From NCBI GenBank assembly GCA_022361195.1, contig JAKSBJ010000267.1:1-47476 (forward strand): DNA of 47,476 bases. The letters run 5' to 3'. This DNA comes from Flavobacteriales bacterium (GTDB lineage Bacteria; Bacteroidota; Bacteroidia; Flavobacteriales_D; Crocinitomicaceae). Below are positions 24,261 to 32,905 of the stretch, one piece after another (position 1 is the stretch's first letter; the number at the start of each line of letters is the position of its first letter). The translations under genes and the position numbers were made by a program. The notes under the pieces were generated by a model, which was given only the letters and a program-made list of their open reading frames with translations, searched no databases and was not told the origin of the DNA.

Positions 24261-24902
24261 ATGCAAATAGAATTCAAACACGTTTTACCACGTCCTTTAG
24301 AGGAATATCCACACGATGAAAAATCGGTTTGGAAGAATGATTTTCAATTGGATTTCCCAAAAAAAGTTTTGTTAAACGCAAGTAGTGGAAAGGGAAAATC
24401 AACCTTTGTAAACACGCTTTATGGTTTAAGAAAAGACTATTCAGGAGACATTTTTATTGATGGAAAAAATATTGCACAGCTAAGCCTAAACGAATGGATT
24501 AGCCTGCGAAAAGATAAACTGAGTGTTGTATTTCAAGACTTACAGTTGTTTCCCAAATTAACAGCCTGGGAAAATCTAACCTTGAAAAATGATTTATGCC
24601 AACACAAAACTGATGATGAAATTCAGGAAATGCTGAATTTATTAGGAATTGGAGAAAAGAGAGATCAATTGTGCGGCACCTTATCATTAGGGCAACAGCA
24701 ACGGATAGCTATTATTCGTTCCCTCCTTCAACCTTTTGAGCTTTTATTAATGGACGAACCTTTTAGTCATCTTGATGAAGGGAATACGGCCATTGCTTTA
24801 AAGCTAATTGCTCAAGAGACCGATAAAAATAAAGGAGGATTCATTTTGACCACCTTGGGGAGTCATCATGATTTTGTTTACGATCAAGAATTAACACTGT
24901 AA
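24261..24902 (+). CDS. ABC transporter ATP-binding protein (LolD/MacB-like)
   Basis: 213 aa. Drives a permease coded just downstream. Walker A reads NASSGKGKSTFVN: the first Gly of GxxGxGKST is Ala here, while the Lys and Ser that bind phosphate are kept. Signature LSLGQQQRIAIIRSLL (near 140), Walker B LLLMDEPFSHLDEG (near 157) and a His near the end (GSHHDF). This places it with the small LolD/FtsE/MacB type ATPases. It precedes the permease by 4 nt, so the two form one transporter. It could move lipoprotein, lipid or peptide, or act on envelope components; nothing in the sequence decides this. Confidence 0.88.
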   Translation: MQIEFKHVLPRPLEEYPHDEKSVWKNDFQLDFPKKVLLNASSGKGKSTFVNTLYGLRKDYSGDIFIDGKNIAQLSLNEWISLRKDKLSVVFQDLQLFPKLTAWENLTLKNDLCQHKTDDEIQEMLNLLGIGEKRDQLCGTLSLGQQQRIAIIRSLLQPFELLLMDEPFSHLDEGNTAIALKLIAQETDKNKGGFILTTLGSHHDFVYDQELTL

Positions 24903-24906
24903 GAAG

Positions 24907-26103
24907 ATGCTTAAGAAAATATTATTCCGAAATAACACGAATTTCCAGTTCATCTTTGCAACCATTGGTTCCATTATTGGTTTGTCAGCTCTTCTATTGA
25001 GTTTTCAATTAATTATGGACGTTCAATCCTTTCATTCATCAGAAGAGGAATTATTTGGACCTAACACGGTTGTCATTCAAAAAAAGGTGACCAAACTAAC
25101 TACAGTTGGAATGAACTCTACTGAATTTACTCCCGAAGATATTCAGGCTTTACGCGACAAAGATTTTATTACAGATGTCGCTCCTTTCAAGTCTGCCGAC
25201 TTTGGAGTTCAAATTCGCGAATTACCCGGAGAGGGAATTCCTTCTTTTGTATTTGATGGTTTTTTGCAATCTGTTCCCAATCGATTTATGGACATTGAAA
25301 AGGACATTGATTGGAATTGGAGTGAAAACAAAGACTTTGTTCCGGTTGTATTACCAAAGGACTTTTTAATGATGATCAATTATGGTTTTGCTCAAAGTGC
25401 AGGAATTCCACAGTTGTCTGCTGAAATGTTGATGGCTGCCCGATTAAAACTGGTTGTTCACAGTTCTAAAGGGCGAGAAGAACATGTAATAAGAATTGTT
25501 TCTTTCTCAAATAAAATTAGTTCCATTCTAGCTCCAGAAGCTTTTTTAGAAGCAACCAATGCTAAATTGGGTGAAGGAAATATCATCAATCCAAATCGAG
25601 TATTTATTAAAACAATAGACGATAGCTATGGTGAGTTAGAAGATTTGATGGAAGAGATGAACCTGGACATTGCTAAATCGGCCATTGATGTTGCCAAAGT
25701 AAAGACTTTTATAGCAGTGGTGATAGGAATCTTTGGAATTGCCGCTATTTTGATTGTTTTACTTTCATTAATGGGATTTGTACAATACAGCCAATTGGTC
25801 ATTAATAAGGCCTCATATGAAATAAAAACGCTCTTGCGCATTGGCTATTCCATCAAAAGCATTGTCAAGACTTTTGTGAATCAACTGAGTTTAATTTTTG
25901 GAATTATTACCATTATCTCCATCGTTATTATGCTTTGTGTTAAGTTTTTTATCGTAAACACATGGCTGGATGAAAATGGAATTCAGTTAGTTGAGTCAAG
26001 CATATTTCCTGCAATTTTCATTGCCTTGGGCACTTTTGGATTATTCATTATCTCTAACTTTTTGAACATAAAAAGAACCGTTCTCAACCTCGGAAAAGAG
26101 TAA
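24907..26103 (+). CDS. FtsX/MacB-like ABC permease
   Basis: 398 aa. One N-terminal TM helix (residues 15-38), a large periplasmic domain (about 40-265) and three C-terminal helices (about 268-290, 318-345, 360-385): the MacB/FtsX/LolC topology with four TM segments. It is directly coupled to the ATPase gene (4-nt gap). No membrane-fusion or TolC-like partner is present, so it is unlikely to be a complete MacAB pump. A LolCE-like or mechanotransmission role is possible. Family confident, role unknown. Confidence 0.82.
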   Translation: MLKKILFRNNTNFQFIFATIGSIIGLSALLLSFQLIMDVQSFHSSEEELFGPNTVVIQKKVTKLTTVGMNSTEFTPEDIQALRDKDFITDVAPFKSADFGVQIRELPGEGIPSFVFDGFLQSVPNRFMDIEKDIDWNWSENKDFVPVVLPKDFLMMINYGFAQSAGIPQLSAEMLMAARLKLVVHSSKGREEHVIRIVSFSNKISSILAPEAFLEATNAKLGEGNIINPNRVFIKTIDDSYGELEDLMEEMNLDIAKSAIDVAKVKTFIAVVIGIFGIAAILIVLLSLMGFVQYSQLVINKASYEIKTLLRIGYSIKSIVKTFVNQLSLIFGIITIISIVIMLCVKFFIVNTWLDENGIQLVESSIFPAIFIALGTFGLFIISNFLNIKRTVLNLGKE

Positions 26104-26182
26104 AAGTTAAAAATGTGTTAAACTACTGACCAAGATATCTTATCTTCGTCTACCAATTAAATAACCAAATTGTGGACTAATT

Positions 26183-26190
26183 TAATTTTG
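26183..26190 (+). promoter_or_regulatory. -7 box upstream of the TlpA-like gene
   Basis: TAATTTTG, full consensus, only 3 nt before the ATG. An alternative, TATCTTCG at 26141-26148 (7 of 8), would give a normal leader of about 40 nt. Confidence 0.35.
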
Positions 26191-26193
26191 AAT

Positions 26194-27729
26194 ATGAAAG
26201 TATTTTCTTTTATCGTTTTTACCTTACTAATTGGAATCAATTGTAATGCTCAAAAACTATCTTTTACCGTTGATGGTATTGAAAACGACACCGTAAATCT
26301 GGCTCGTTATCTTGGAAACAAACTTTATTATGCTGATACCGTGGTTGCTAAAAACGGAACCGCCGTATTTGATGGGTCTAAGCACGAAGGAGGTTTGATG
26401 GCTTTTGTAACAAAAGAGGGAAGATACTTTGAGTTTATTTTAGACAATGAAGAGGTAGCAATGAAATGTACCAATGTGCAGGACATGGTAGGAAGCATGA
26501 GCGTTTCAAAATCGGAAAACAACAAAGTTTTTTATGACTATATCCATTTTATGACGGCAAAGAAAAGAGAAAATGCCAAAGAAATGGAAGCAATCAAGGC
26601 TCATAAAAAAGATAGCCCGGAATACAATAAGAGCAAAGAAAAGATTGAAGCAATCGATAAAGAAATTGAAGATTATCAAAAAAAGTTGGTTGCTGATAAT
26701 GGGGATCGTTTTATTGCTGTTTTGGTAAAGATGTCAATGGACATTGAACTGCCTGAATTGCCAAGAGATGATAAAGGAAATGTCACTGATTCAAACTACG
26801 TTTATAATTACTACATCAATCATTACTGGGATAATGTTCCTTTAAAAGATGAGCGAATTGTAAGAACACCTATTTATCAAAATAAATTGGAGAAATACTA
26901 TGCTAAACGAGGTGGTATTTTACAAATTCCTGATACCATTACTAAGTATACCAAATTGTTTTTGGACAAAATGGATCAGGACAAAGACAAAAATGTCTTG
27001 TTCCAATTCACTGTAAACTACATCACCAATAAGTACGAGGAGTCTAACATTATGGGAATGGACAGAGTTTTTGTTTACATGGCCCGTAATTATTATTGTG
27101 CTCCAAATGATAAAGCCTGGTGGGTAAAACAAGAACAACAAGATAAAATTTGCGAACGTGCCGATAAAATTGGTAGAACCATGATTGGTGAATATGCTCC
27201 AATGCTCATTTTACCTGACTCGACAGAAGATAAATGGATTAATTCCTATAAACTTGATGCTGAATACACCATTTTATACTTCTGGGATCCTAAGTGTGGC
27301 CACTGTAAAAAAGTAACTCCTAAACTTCAAACACTTTACGAGAAGAAATTTAAGGAACGTAATGTTGAGATATATGCAGTTGGAAAAGCGACGGGTGATG
27401 ATTTTGAACGTTGGAAAGAGTACATTGTAGAGAATAAATTGACCTTTATTAATGTAGGCTTAACAAAGAACGTTTACAATCAGGCATTGGAAGACCCAAG
27501 ACCATTGTTGGAAAAAACAACACTTCAAAGTTTAAATTACAGTGATACTTACGATATTTATTCTACTCCTCGAATTTTTATTTTGGACAAGGATAAAAAG
27601 ATCATCTTCAAGCAACTTTCAATTTCTCAGTTAGAAGAGATTATTGATAAAAAAACAGGACATGATGATGATGAAAAAATCTTTCCAATTGAAGAGGAAC
27701 CGGAAGATGAAAAGCCAGAAAATCACTAG
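26194..27729 (+). CDS. TlpA-like thioredoxin-domain protein with DUF4369
   Basis: 511 aa, exported (signal peptide MKVFSFIVFTLLIGINCNAQ). Residues 22-120 match the DUF4369 beta domain (LSFTVDGIENDTVNLARYLG), followed by a helical charged middle (DUF5106-like). The thioredoxin fold starts at about residue 350, with active site CGHC in FWDPKCGHCKKVTP and the cis-Pro in YSTPRIFILD. By family it would reduce or shuffle disulfides in the periplasm or serve cytochrome c maturation, but it is far from the ccs genes. The tail is strongly acidic (HDDDEKIFPIEEEPEDEK). ATG 26194 is chosen over an in-frame TTG eight codons earlier, because it gives the signal peptide. Confidence 0.85.
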   Translation: MKVFSFIVFTLLIGINCNAQKLSFTVDGIENDTVNLARYLGNKLYYADTVVAKNGTAVFDGSKHEGGLMAFVTKEGRYFEFILDNEEVAMKCTNVQDMVGSMSVSKSENNKVFYDYIHFMTAKKRENAKEMEAIKAHKKDSPEYNKSKEKIEAIDKEIEDYQKKLVADNGDRFIAVLVKMSMDIELPELPRDDKGNVTDSNYVYNYYINHYWDNVPLKDERIVRTPIYQNKLEKYYAKRGGILQIPDTITKYTKLFLDKMDQDKDKNVLFQFTVNYITNKYEESNIMGMDRVFVYMARNYYCAPNDKAWWVKQEQQDKICERADKIGRTMIGEYAPMLILPDSTEDKWINSYKLDAEYTILYFWDPKCGHCKKVTPKLQTLYEKKFKERNVEIYAVGKATGDDFERWKEYIVENKLTFINVGLTKNVYNQALEDPRPLLEKTTLQSLNYSDTYDIYSTPRIFILDKDKKIIFKQLSISQLEEIIDKKTGHDDDEKIFPIEEEPEDEKPENH

Positions 27730-27750
27730 TAAAAGATATTAATTTTATTC

Positions 27751-27780
27751 AGTCGCCAGGTGTTTACACATCTGGCGATT
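27751..27780. terminator. hairpin between convergent genes
   Basis: An 11-bp stem (27753-27763 / 27768-27778, one G-T pair) overlapping the last codons of the glycosyltransferase gene. The T run after it is poor on both strands, so terminator function is uncertain. Confidence 0.45.
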
Positions 27781-28456
27781 GTAGTTTTTGGCAATAGGTT
27801 TCCTTAATTTTTAAAGAATCCTCACCTCGCTTAAACATCTTATAAGCTTTGAGGTTAGCCAAGTTTACTTTTAACCATGAGTTTTGTTCGTACTTGCGAC
27901 TGGAGATTAAAATCGTTTTATCAAAAACCTTTAACCTCTTTGAGTCCATAAGCCTCTTAATCAATGGATATTCCTCCATAATCTTTAAAGACTCATCAAA
28001 CCTACCCAGTTCATCAAAAAACTCTTTTTTAATCATTAAAGATTGATCTCCTCCCCGGCAGTAAAGACGATTAAAACGAGTAAAGAATTCATTGATTTTA
28101 AGTAACCATTTTCCTGAATCGAATTTAGAACGGTAAGTGGCAGCTATACAACCTTCATTCAATGCTTCGTTTATGTCTTTCAAAAAACCCACGGGAGGTA
28201 AAGTATCTGCATGAACAAAATACAAAACCTCTCCCCTGGCCTTTTCAGCCCCTACATTCATTTGAACAGCCCTGGACAAGTCAGAATTAAAGACTATCAC
28301 ATCTCTATTAGATACAATTTTGAGTGTTTCATCCTCACTACCTCCATCCACCACAATTATTTCGGTATTTGTATCTTGTTCTGAAATAATTCGATCTAAT
28401 AAACGACCAATATATTGGGCTTCATTGTAAGTTGGTATAATAATGGATAGCTTCAA
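27764..28456 (-). CDS. GT2 glycosyltransferase, TIGR04283-like
   Basis: 230 aa with a GT-A fold: LSIIIPTYNEAQYIGRLL at the N-terminus, VVDGGSEDET (about 34-43), the metal-binding HADT around 81, and GGDQSLMI near 134. The short length and these motifs match the TIGR04283 group, annotated as rSAM-associated or arsenosugar-biosynthesis glycosyltransferase. The only usable start is TTG at 28456; an in-frame stop lies 7 codons upstream and no ATG or GTG intervenes. The start codon is 9 bp from the ATG of the divergent DUF547 gene. No arsM or arsS is in the window, so the arsenic role is not supported by context. Confidence 0.82.
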   Translation of the reverse strand: MKLSIIIPTYNEAQYIGRLLDRIISEQDTNTEIIVVDGGSEDETLKIVSNRDVIVFNSDLSRAVQMNVGAEKARGEVLYFVHADTLPPVGFLKDINEALNEGCIAATYRSKFDSGKWLLKINEFFTRFNRLYCRGGDQSLMIKKEFFDELGRFDESLKIMEEYPLIKRLMDSKRLKVFDKTILISSRKYEQNSWLKVNLANLKAYKMFKRGEDSLKIKETYCQKLQSPDV

Positions 28457-28465
28457 ACTGTCTTT

Positions 28466-29209
28466 ATGAGATATCTAACATTAAATATAATTCTATTCAC
28501 CACATTTTTACTCGCTCAAAGTACATTGTTAGCGCAAGAGCATTTAACACATGGCATTTGGGATGAACTTACAAAAAAATATGTGACGGAAGAAGGTAAG
28601 GTTAATTACAAAGGCTTTCAAAAAGAAGAAGCTCGCCTGGATGAATATTTAAAAGTACTTTCAGCTAATCATCCCGATAAAAGCTGGAATAGAAATCAAC
28701 GTTTAGCTTATTGGATTAATGCTTACAATGCCTTTACGGTGAAGTTAATTGTCAAAAACTATCCTATAAAAAGCATAAAAGAATTAGGTGGAGGAATTTA
28801 TAAGGTAAATACTCCATGGGATATTAAGTTTATCAAAATAGGAGACAAAACATACGACCTAAATAACATAGAACATGGTATTATACGAAAGGAATTTAAG
28901 GAGCCTAGAATTCATTTTGCGATTAACTGCGCAGCCGTTTCTTGTCCCAAATTGAGAAATGAAGCCTATTTTCCCGATAGATTAGATGCACAATTGGATG
29001 ATCAGGCGATTTTTTTTATCAACAATTCGCCTAAAAACAATATCACAAGTGAGGAGGCACAGCTATCTAAGATATTCTCTTGGTTTCGAGGTGATTTCAA
29101 GAAAAAATATCCTTCGATTATGGCCTTCATTAATAAGTATTCAACGGTTAAAATTGAAAAAAAAACAAAAATATCTTACTTAGAATATGACTGGAATCTA
29201 AATGAATGA
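28466..29209 (+). CDS. DUF547 domain secreted protein
   Basis: 247 aa with a signal peptide (about residues 1-24). DUF547 is clear: NQRLAYWINAYNAFTVKLI (about 75-93), then IKSIKELGGG, then RIHFAINCAAVSCPKL (about 150-165) with two conserved Cys, and IFSWFRGDF near 208. The function of DUF547 is unknown; a cysteine-dependent fold is plausible. It is head to head with the glycosyltransferase gene, so both promoters must lie inside the partner's coding region. I recall DUF547 and TIGR04283 genes being neighbours in other Bacteroidota, but cannot check this here. Confidence 0.88.
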   Translation: MRYLTLNIILFTTFLLAQSTLLAQEHLTHGIWDELTKKYVTEEGKVNYKGFQKEEARLDEYLKVLSANHPDKSWNRNQRLAYWINAYNAFTVKLIVKNYPIKSIKELGGGIYKVNTPWDIKFIKIGDKTYDLNNIEHGIIRKEFKEPRIHFAINCAAVSCPKLRNEAYFPDRLDAQLDDQAIFFINNSPKNNITSEEAQLSKIFSWFRGDFKKKYPSIMAFINKYSTVKIEKKTKISYLEYDWNLNE

Positions 29210-29342
29210 TTACCTTTGTACCGGACCAATTTTACTTTAAGTTAAAATATTGATAGCTTGGAGTGGATGAGATTCGACGAGATTCTGTAGAGTATTACTT
29301 TTTCATAAGTTTTGGGTTAATGAAAATTTCTACATTTGGGAC
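29210..29342. other. intergenic gap between convergent genes
   Basis: Contains TACATTTG (29331-29338), a -7-like box on the plus strand, with no plus-strand gene behind it. No clear hairpin with a T run was found. Confidence 0.35.
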
Positions 29343-30098
29343 TCACTCATTCACTCCTTTTTTTATTTCACATCGGTCGTAAAAAGATTCCTTAGCAATA
29401 TTCAAGTCAACGTTCGATTTTATTCCGTTAACTGTTCCCTTATCTGAAAATTGCCACACTAAAAAGTTTTCTTTTGCCATTAAATCACATTTTCCATTGT
29501 AATTAGCGATCCAGAAATTCTCTGTAGCCAAAGAGCTTTTCTCAAAATAATCTTTGTAGAAACTTTCATATGTATAGAGCAAGGGACGGTATCCGCTCTT
29601 TAGTTCTACTCTATTCATAAAAACAGTGGCGCTATCAACCAATTCATCATTTCGTAAATCACCTGAAACTTCCAAGTCTAAAACCGGAACCAGATTATAA
29701 TCATATTCACTAATTTCCTCAATAAAAAAATCGGCTTGTTGAACCGCAGACATTTCTGTGCGGTAGTAATGATAAAAACCATATTTCATTTTTTCTAAGT
29801 CTGCCCCCTTAGCGTTATCTTCCAGGCGTTCATCTCTAAATTCAGTCCCTTCTGTTGCTTTGATAAACACAAATTCTATACTATCTTCCTCTATGGTCAT
29901 ATGACTGACATAAGACCAATTAACTTTTTCCTGATAATGCGATACATCAACTCCCAAATGCGGGTAGTTTTGAGGTATATTGACACCATAGTCCCCATAG
30001 GTTACAGGAGGTCGGTTGGTTCTATCAAACACCATCCAACCTATTACAATGATGATTAACAATGTAAAAATGGAAATAAGACGTTTGCGAAGATTCAT
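29343..30098 (-). CDS. GH25 lysozyme-like membrane-anchored muramidase
   Basis: 251 aa. One N-terminal TM segment or uncleaved signal (LISIFTLLIIIVIGWMVF), then a glycoside hydrolase 25 barrel: GVDVSHYQ at about 49-56 with the first catalytic Asp, FVFIKATEGT near 77-86, YHYYRTE near 110, PVLDLEVSGD near 138 (the DxE pair), and a WIANYNG-WQFSDKG end. It cuts the MurNAc-GlcNAc bond of peptidoglycan. It is the last gene of a long minus-strand run, 2 nt after the MBL gene. Could act in cell-wall turnover or against other bacteria; no immunity-type gene is visible. Confidence 0.93.
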   Translation of the reverse strand: MNLRKRLISIFTLLIIIVIGWMVFDRTNRPPVTYGDYGVNIPQNYPHLGVDVSHYQEKVNWSYVSHMTIEEDSIEFVFIKATEGTEFRDERLEDNAKGADLEKMKYGFYHYYRTEMSAVQQADFFIEEISEYDYNLVPVLDLEVSGDLRNDELVDSATVFMNRVELKSGYRPLLYTYESFYKDYFEKSSLATENFWIANYNGKCDLMAKENFLVWQFSDKGTVNGIKSNVDLNIAKESFYDRCEIKKGVNE

Positions 30099-30100
30099 AC

Positions 30101-30874
30101 TTAATCAATTGTCAACTTCAGACCATCGTAAGCAATAACGACATTTTCAGGCAATTCTTTTGAGACTTCGTCATGCAAGCCCATTAAATGGCTTATATGC
30201 GTTAAGAAGGCTTTTTTAGGTGCTAAATCGGCAATAATCTCCAAAGCCTCTTCTAAATTAAAATGAGACAGATGAGGTGTTTTTCTTAAGGCATTAATCA
30301 CCAAATAATCTACCCCTTTTAATTTTTCATATTCATCAACCGGAATTCGATTCGCATCTGTGATATAAGCAAAATTTCTTACCCTAAAAGCCTTTACAGG
30401 TAATTTGTAATGAAAGACATTGATTGGAATAATCTTTTCGCCAAAGAGTTCCAACGGTTCATCTGTCAATTCATTTAAATTCACTTCAGGAATTCCGGGA
30501 TACTTGTCTTTCGCGAAAACGTAATGAAACTCACGTTTTAAACCTTCCTGTACCCTTTGGGTAGCATATACCTCCATGGGTTTTTGAGCTCTATAATTAA
30601 AAGCCCTGATATCATCCATACCCGAAACATGATCTTTGTGTTCGTGGGTAAATAAGATCGCTTCCAGATTTTTTACCTTTTCACGCAGCATTTGCTGTCT
30701 AAAATCAGGACCGGTATCAATAATAATGTTCTTATCATCAATAGTCAGCAGAAGAGAAGTTCTTAAACGTTTATCTTTAGAATTGGTGGATTGACATACT
30801 TCACAATCACAAGCTATTACAGGAATTCCCTGTGAAGTTCCGGTTCCAAGAAAGGTAGCACTTAGTTTTGCCAT
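30101..30874 (-). CDS. MBL-fold metallohydrolase, PhnP-like
   Basis: 257 aa. A metallo-beta-lactamase fold of the PhnP group (cyclic phosphodiester hydrolases; PhnP cleaves phosphoribosyl cyclic phosphate). Marks: FLGTGTSQGIPVIACDCEVC (about 8-27) with two Cys of the structural zinc site, IIDTGPDFRQQ, FTHEHKDHVSGMDDIR (about 75-90, HxHxDH), and a late HISHLMG. No phn gene is nearby; in Bacteroidota such proteins are common as housekeeping hydrolases. It is 2 nt ahead of the GH25 gene. Confidence 0.92.
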   Translation of the reverse strand: MAKLSATFLGTGTSQGIPVIACDCEVCQSTNSKDKRLRTSLLLTIDDKNIIIDTGPDFRQQMLREKVKNLEAILFTHEHKDHVSGMDDIRAFNYRAQKPMEVYATQRVQEGLKREFHYVFAKDKYPGIPEVNLNELTDEPLELFGEKIIPINVFHYKLPVKAFRVRNFAYITDANRIPVDEYEKLKGVDYLVINALRKTPHLSHFNLEEALEIIADLAPKKAFLTHISHLMGLHDEVSKELPENVVIAYDGLKLTID

Positions 30875-30890
30875 AGGAAAATTGAGCCAA

Positions 30891-31529
30891 TCATTGTTCT
30901 AACACCCATTTACTTCCATTGTTTTGGTCCATCTCAATAATTCCGTAAATCTTGTTGTAAAGAATACGAACATAATTTTCAGGTCCATCTTTAGTTGGGT
31001 CAACAGGAGTTAGAGGTTCAATTTCGTACACGTCATACCACTCAATCGAATTAACAACGAGCGTATCATGAAAATCAACTAAATCCTTAAAATATCCATC
31101 CTCCAGGCTATCAGGATTTCCAATTGGAACTTCAAATAAACGTTGTTGAAGTGTTCCTACAGCATCATGATAAGGAAGGTAAATGGCCAATGTTTTCTGT
31201 GATTTTTCTTCGGTTTGAAGGTATCTTAGTCTCAATTCTACCTCTTTGGTAGCATCATTGCTGTACGTAAAATAGGTTTGATCCCAGGCATAATACGCTT
31301 CTGTTCTCAAACGCTCTTTAAACACCAAAGTAAAAGAAGAATCTTCATCAGGAGAAATTCGGTTAAAAAGACGATCACCCGAAGTATAAGGTACAAACTG
31401 AATGTCAGCTTCTGTATAAGGTTCTGATCCTTCCGGAATAGCTGGACCATCACTAGGCTCTTCCTTTTTACAAGCGCTCATAAAAACCGTTGTAACAATC
31501 AAAACCGTAGCTATTAAAAACCTTTTCAT
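30891..31529 (-). CDS. hypothetical lipoprotein
   Basis: 212 aa. Lipobox VFMSAC with the acylated Cys at residue 20, followed by KKEEPSD, an acidic/basic tether typical of Bacteroidota surface or periplasmic lipoproteins. The rest is predicted mostly beta and has no motif I recognise. It is 16 nt ahead of the MBL gene and follows the barrel gene by 47 nt; it may belong to the same transcript. Confidence 0.7.
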   Translation of the reverse strand: MKRFLIATVLIVTTVFMSACKKEEPSDGPAIPEGSEPYTEADIQFVPYTSGDRLFNRISPDEDSSFTLVFKERLRTEAYYAWDQTYFTYSNDATKEVELRLRYLQTEEKSQKTLAIYLPYHDAVGTLQQRLFEVPIGNPDSLEDGYFKDLVDFHDTLVVNSIEWYDVYEIEPLTPVDPTKDGPENYVRILYNKIYGIIEMDQNNGSKWVLEQ

Positions 31530-31576
31530 CTTATTTTAAGTACGAATTTCACTTTAGCTGTGTTGCTTCGACTCAC

Positions 31577-32230
31577 CTAATTTCGTCCCATATAATATCG
31601 GTATCCAAAACCAATACTTAAAAAGCGGGTAATTCCCTCATAGTCCGGTCCGCTCAAGTTAGTAATTCCGTCTAAGCAAAAATAATCTGGTCTAAATTCA
31701 CTGAAGTAAAAGTTATATCCCAATACAAAACTGAATCCATCCGAAGATCCTTTTCCAGTTAAAAGACAAACCTCTACTTGTGGTTCAACGAAAAAAGCTC
31801 CTTCAACAAAAGGTCCTCCAATTTTTGCTTTACAAGAATCATGCGCTGCAATCATAGGTGCATATCCTGCTTTACACCAGGCACTCAACGCAACTCTTTC
31901 AGTCGTAAATTTTTCATACCCTACTTTTGCATGAACTGCCGGAATGTATAAACCACCTTTCCAATCAGCACTAGTTGTAGAAGGATTTATCGTAAAAAAA
32001 GAAAATTTAGCTCCTGCCCCTAAAGTAAATCCATTCAAAACATTGTACTGATAACTAACACCTCCATTAAATAAGCCTGTCATAACCCGACGAAAAGCAT
32101 AGTTTTCATTCAAAGTAGGAATTCCAACATCAATGCTCCAACTTCCCTTAGGACTAAATGCCTCACTTTGGGCTAATGAACCAAAACTTTGAAAAATTAA
32201 AAGAAGTAGTACGTATTTTAAATGTCTCAT
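31577..32230 (-). CDS. outer membrane beta-barrel protein
   Basis: 217 aa with a signal peptide (MRHLKYVLLLLIFQSFGSLAQS). Alternating strands with Gly and aromatic residues, ending FLSIGFGYRYYMGRN, fit an eight-stranded barrel. Two Cys near residues 129-137 and others near the C-terminus could form a disulfide. No functional motif. It follows the 128-aa membrane protein gene by 21 nt on the same strand. Confidence 0.68.
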   Translation of the reverse strand: MRHLKYVLLLLIFQSFGSLAQSEAFSPKGSWSIDVGIPTLNENYAFRRVMTGLFNGGVSYQYNVLNGFTLGAGAKFSFFTINPSTTSADWKGGLYIPAVHAKVGYEKFTTERVALSAWCKAGYAPMIAAHDSCKAKIGGPFVEGAFFVEPQVEVCLLTGKGSSDGFSFVLGYNFYFSEFRPDYFCLDGITNLSGPDYEGITRFLSIGFGYRYYMGRN

Positions 32231-32251
32231 TGTTAAACAGCTTTAGCTTTT

Positions 32252-32638
32252 TTATTGAATAAAAATCTGCCTTAGAATATTGGTGTCCTCTGACTCTAAA
32301 TATAAATAATATTTTCCCTTCGCCAAGCCCTCCGGATCAAAGTCCACCGGATGTTCACCTGATTCAAAATTCTGGTTAACAATCTCCTTTATAAAATTTT
32401 CATCCCGATCCAATAAACTCAATTTTATTGCTTTTTGTTGTGGAGTAATCAATAAAAACTGTGTTTTTTCCGAAAAAACATTTTCTAGTGATGTCTTAAA
32501 TTCCAATTGATTCATAGCCTCCAGCTTTGCTCGCTTAAATCCTTTTAAGTAAGCTCTGTATGCTGCAATCATCAAAAACAATGCTCCTGTTGCATAAAAA
32601 ACGCCCAGAATAATGTCTTGTGTTGTTAACGATCCCAT
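32252..32638 (-). CDS. small single-TM protein, unknown
   Basis: 128 aa. One TM helix near the N-terminus (about residues 10-30), a basic patch (AYLKGFKRAKLEAM), then a soluble domain with a terminal pattern (EGLAKGKYYLYLESEDTNIL) that loosely recalls the last strands of beta-sandwich domains such as those of T9SS tails. Not recognised as a family. The start codon directly follows the stop of the DUF493 gene (TAAATG), so translation is coupled. Confidence 0.6.
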   Translation of the reverse strand: MGSLTTQDIILGVFYATGALFLMIAAYRAYLKGFKRAKLEAMNQLEFKTSLENVFSEKTQFLLITPQQKAIKLSLLDRDENFIKEIVNQNFESGEHPVDFDPEGLAKGKYYLYLESEDTNILRQIFIQ

Positions 32639-32905
32639 TTATAGTGTAATTACTCCTTTAATTTGACCAACGGCCTTATAACGATCAATGATATCTTCTG
32701 TACTCAACATCATTTCTTTAATACTAATAGAAAGGTATTTTCCGTTTTTTGATGAACGACTTGAAAATTCGGCTGTTTCACTAAAGCATTTTTTTACTTC
32801 AACCATTTTTTCTTCATCGTTTTGAATAATAAACTTATAGAAATAAACAGAAGGATAATTCTGTTCCTTTAAAAGTTCTCTGAGTTTTTCAAATTGATCG
32901 TCCAT
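32639..32905 (-). CDS. DUF493 family protein
   Basis: 88 aa. Fits DUF493/YbeD: a small ferredoxin-like fold with YKFIIQND and SRSSKNGKYLSISI strands and the helix STEDIIDRYKAVGQIKGVI at the end. In E. coli ybeD lies near lipB and may be linked to lipoate metabolism, but no lip gene is here. Its start lies 17 bp inside the upstream gene. Confidence 0.85.
   Translation of the reverse strand: MDDQFEKLRELLKEQNYPSVYFYKFIIQNDEEKMVEVKKCFSETAEFSSRSSKNGKYLSISIKEMMLSTEDIIDRYKAVGQIKGVITL

Noticed and set aside
27751..27780. Hairpin as a full terminator for the TlpA-like gene
   Set aside because: The stem is good, but no T run follows on either strand and it overlaps the glycosyltransferase stop. Listed only at low confidence.
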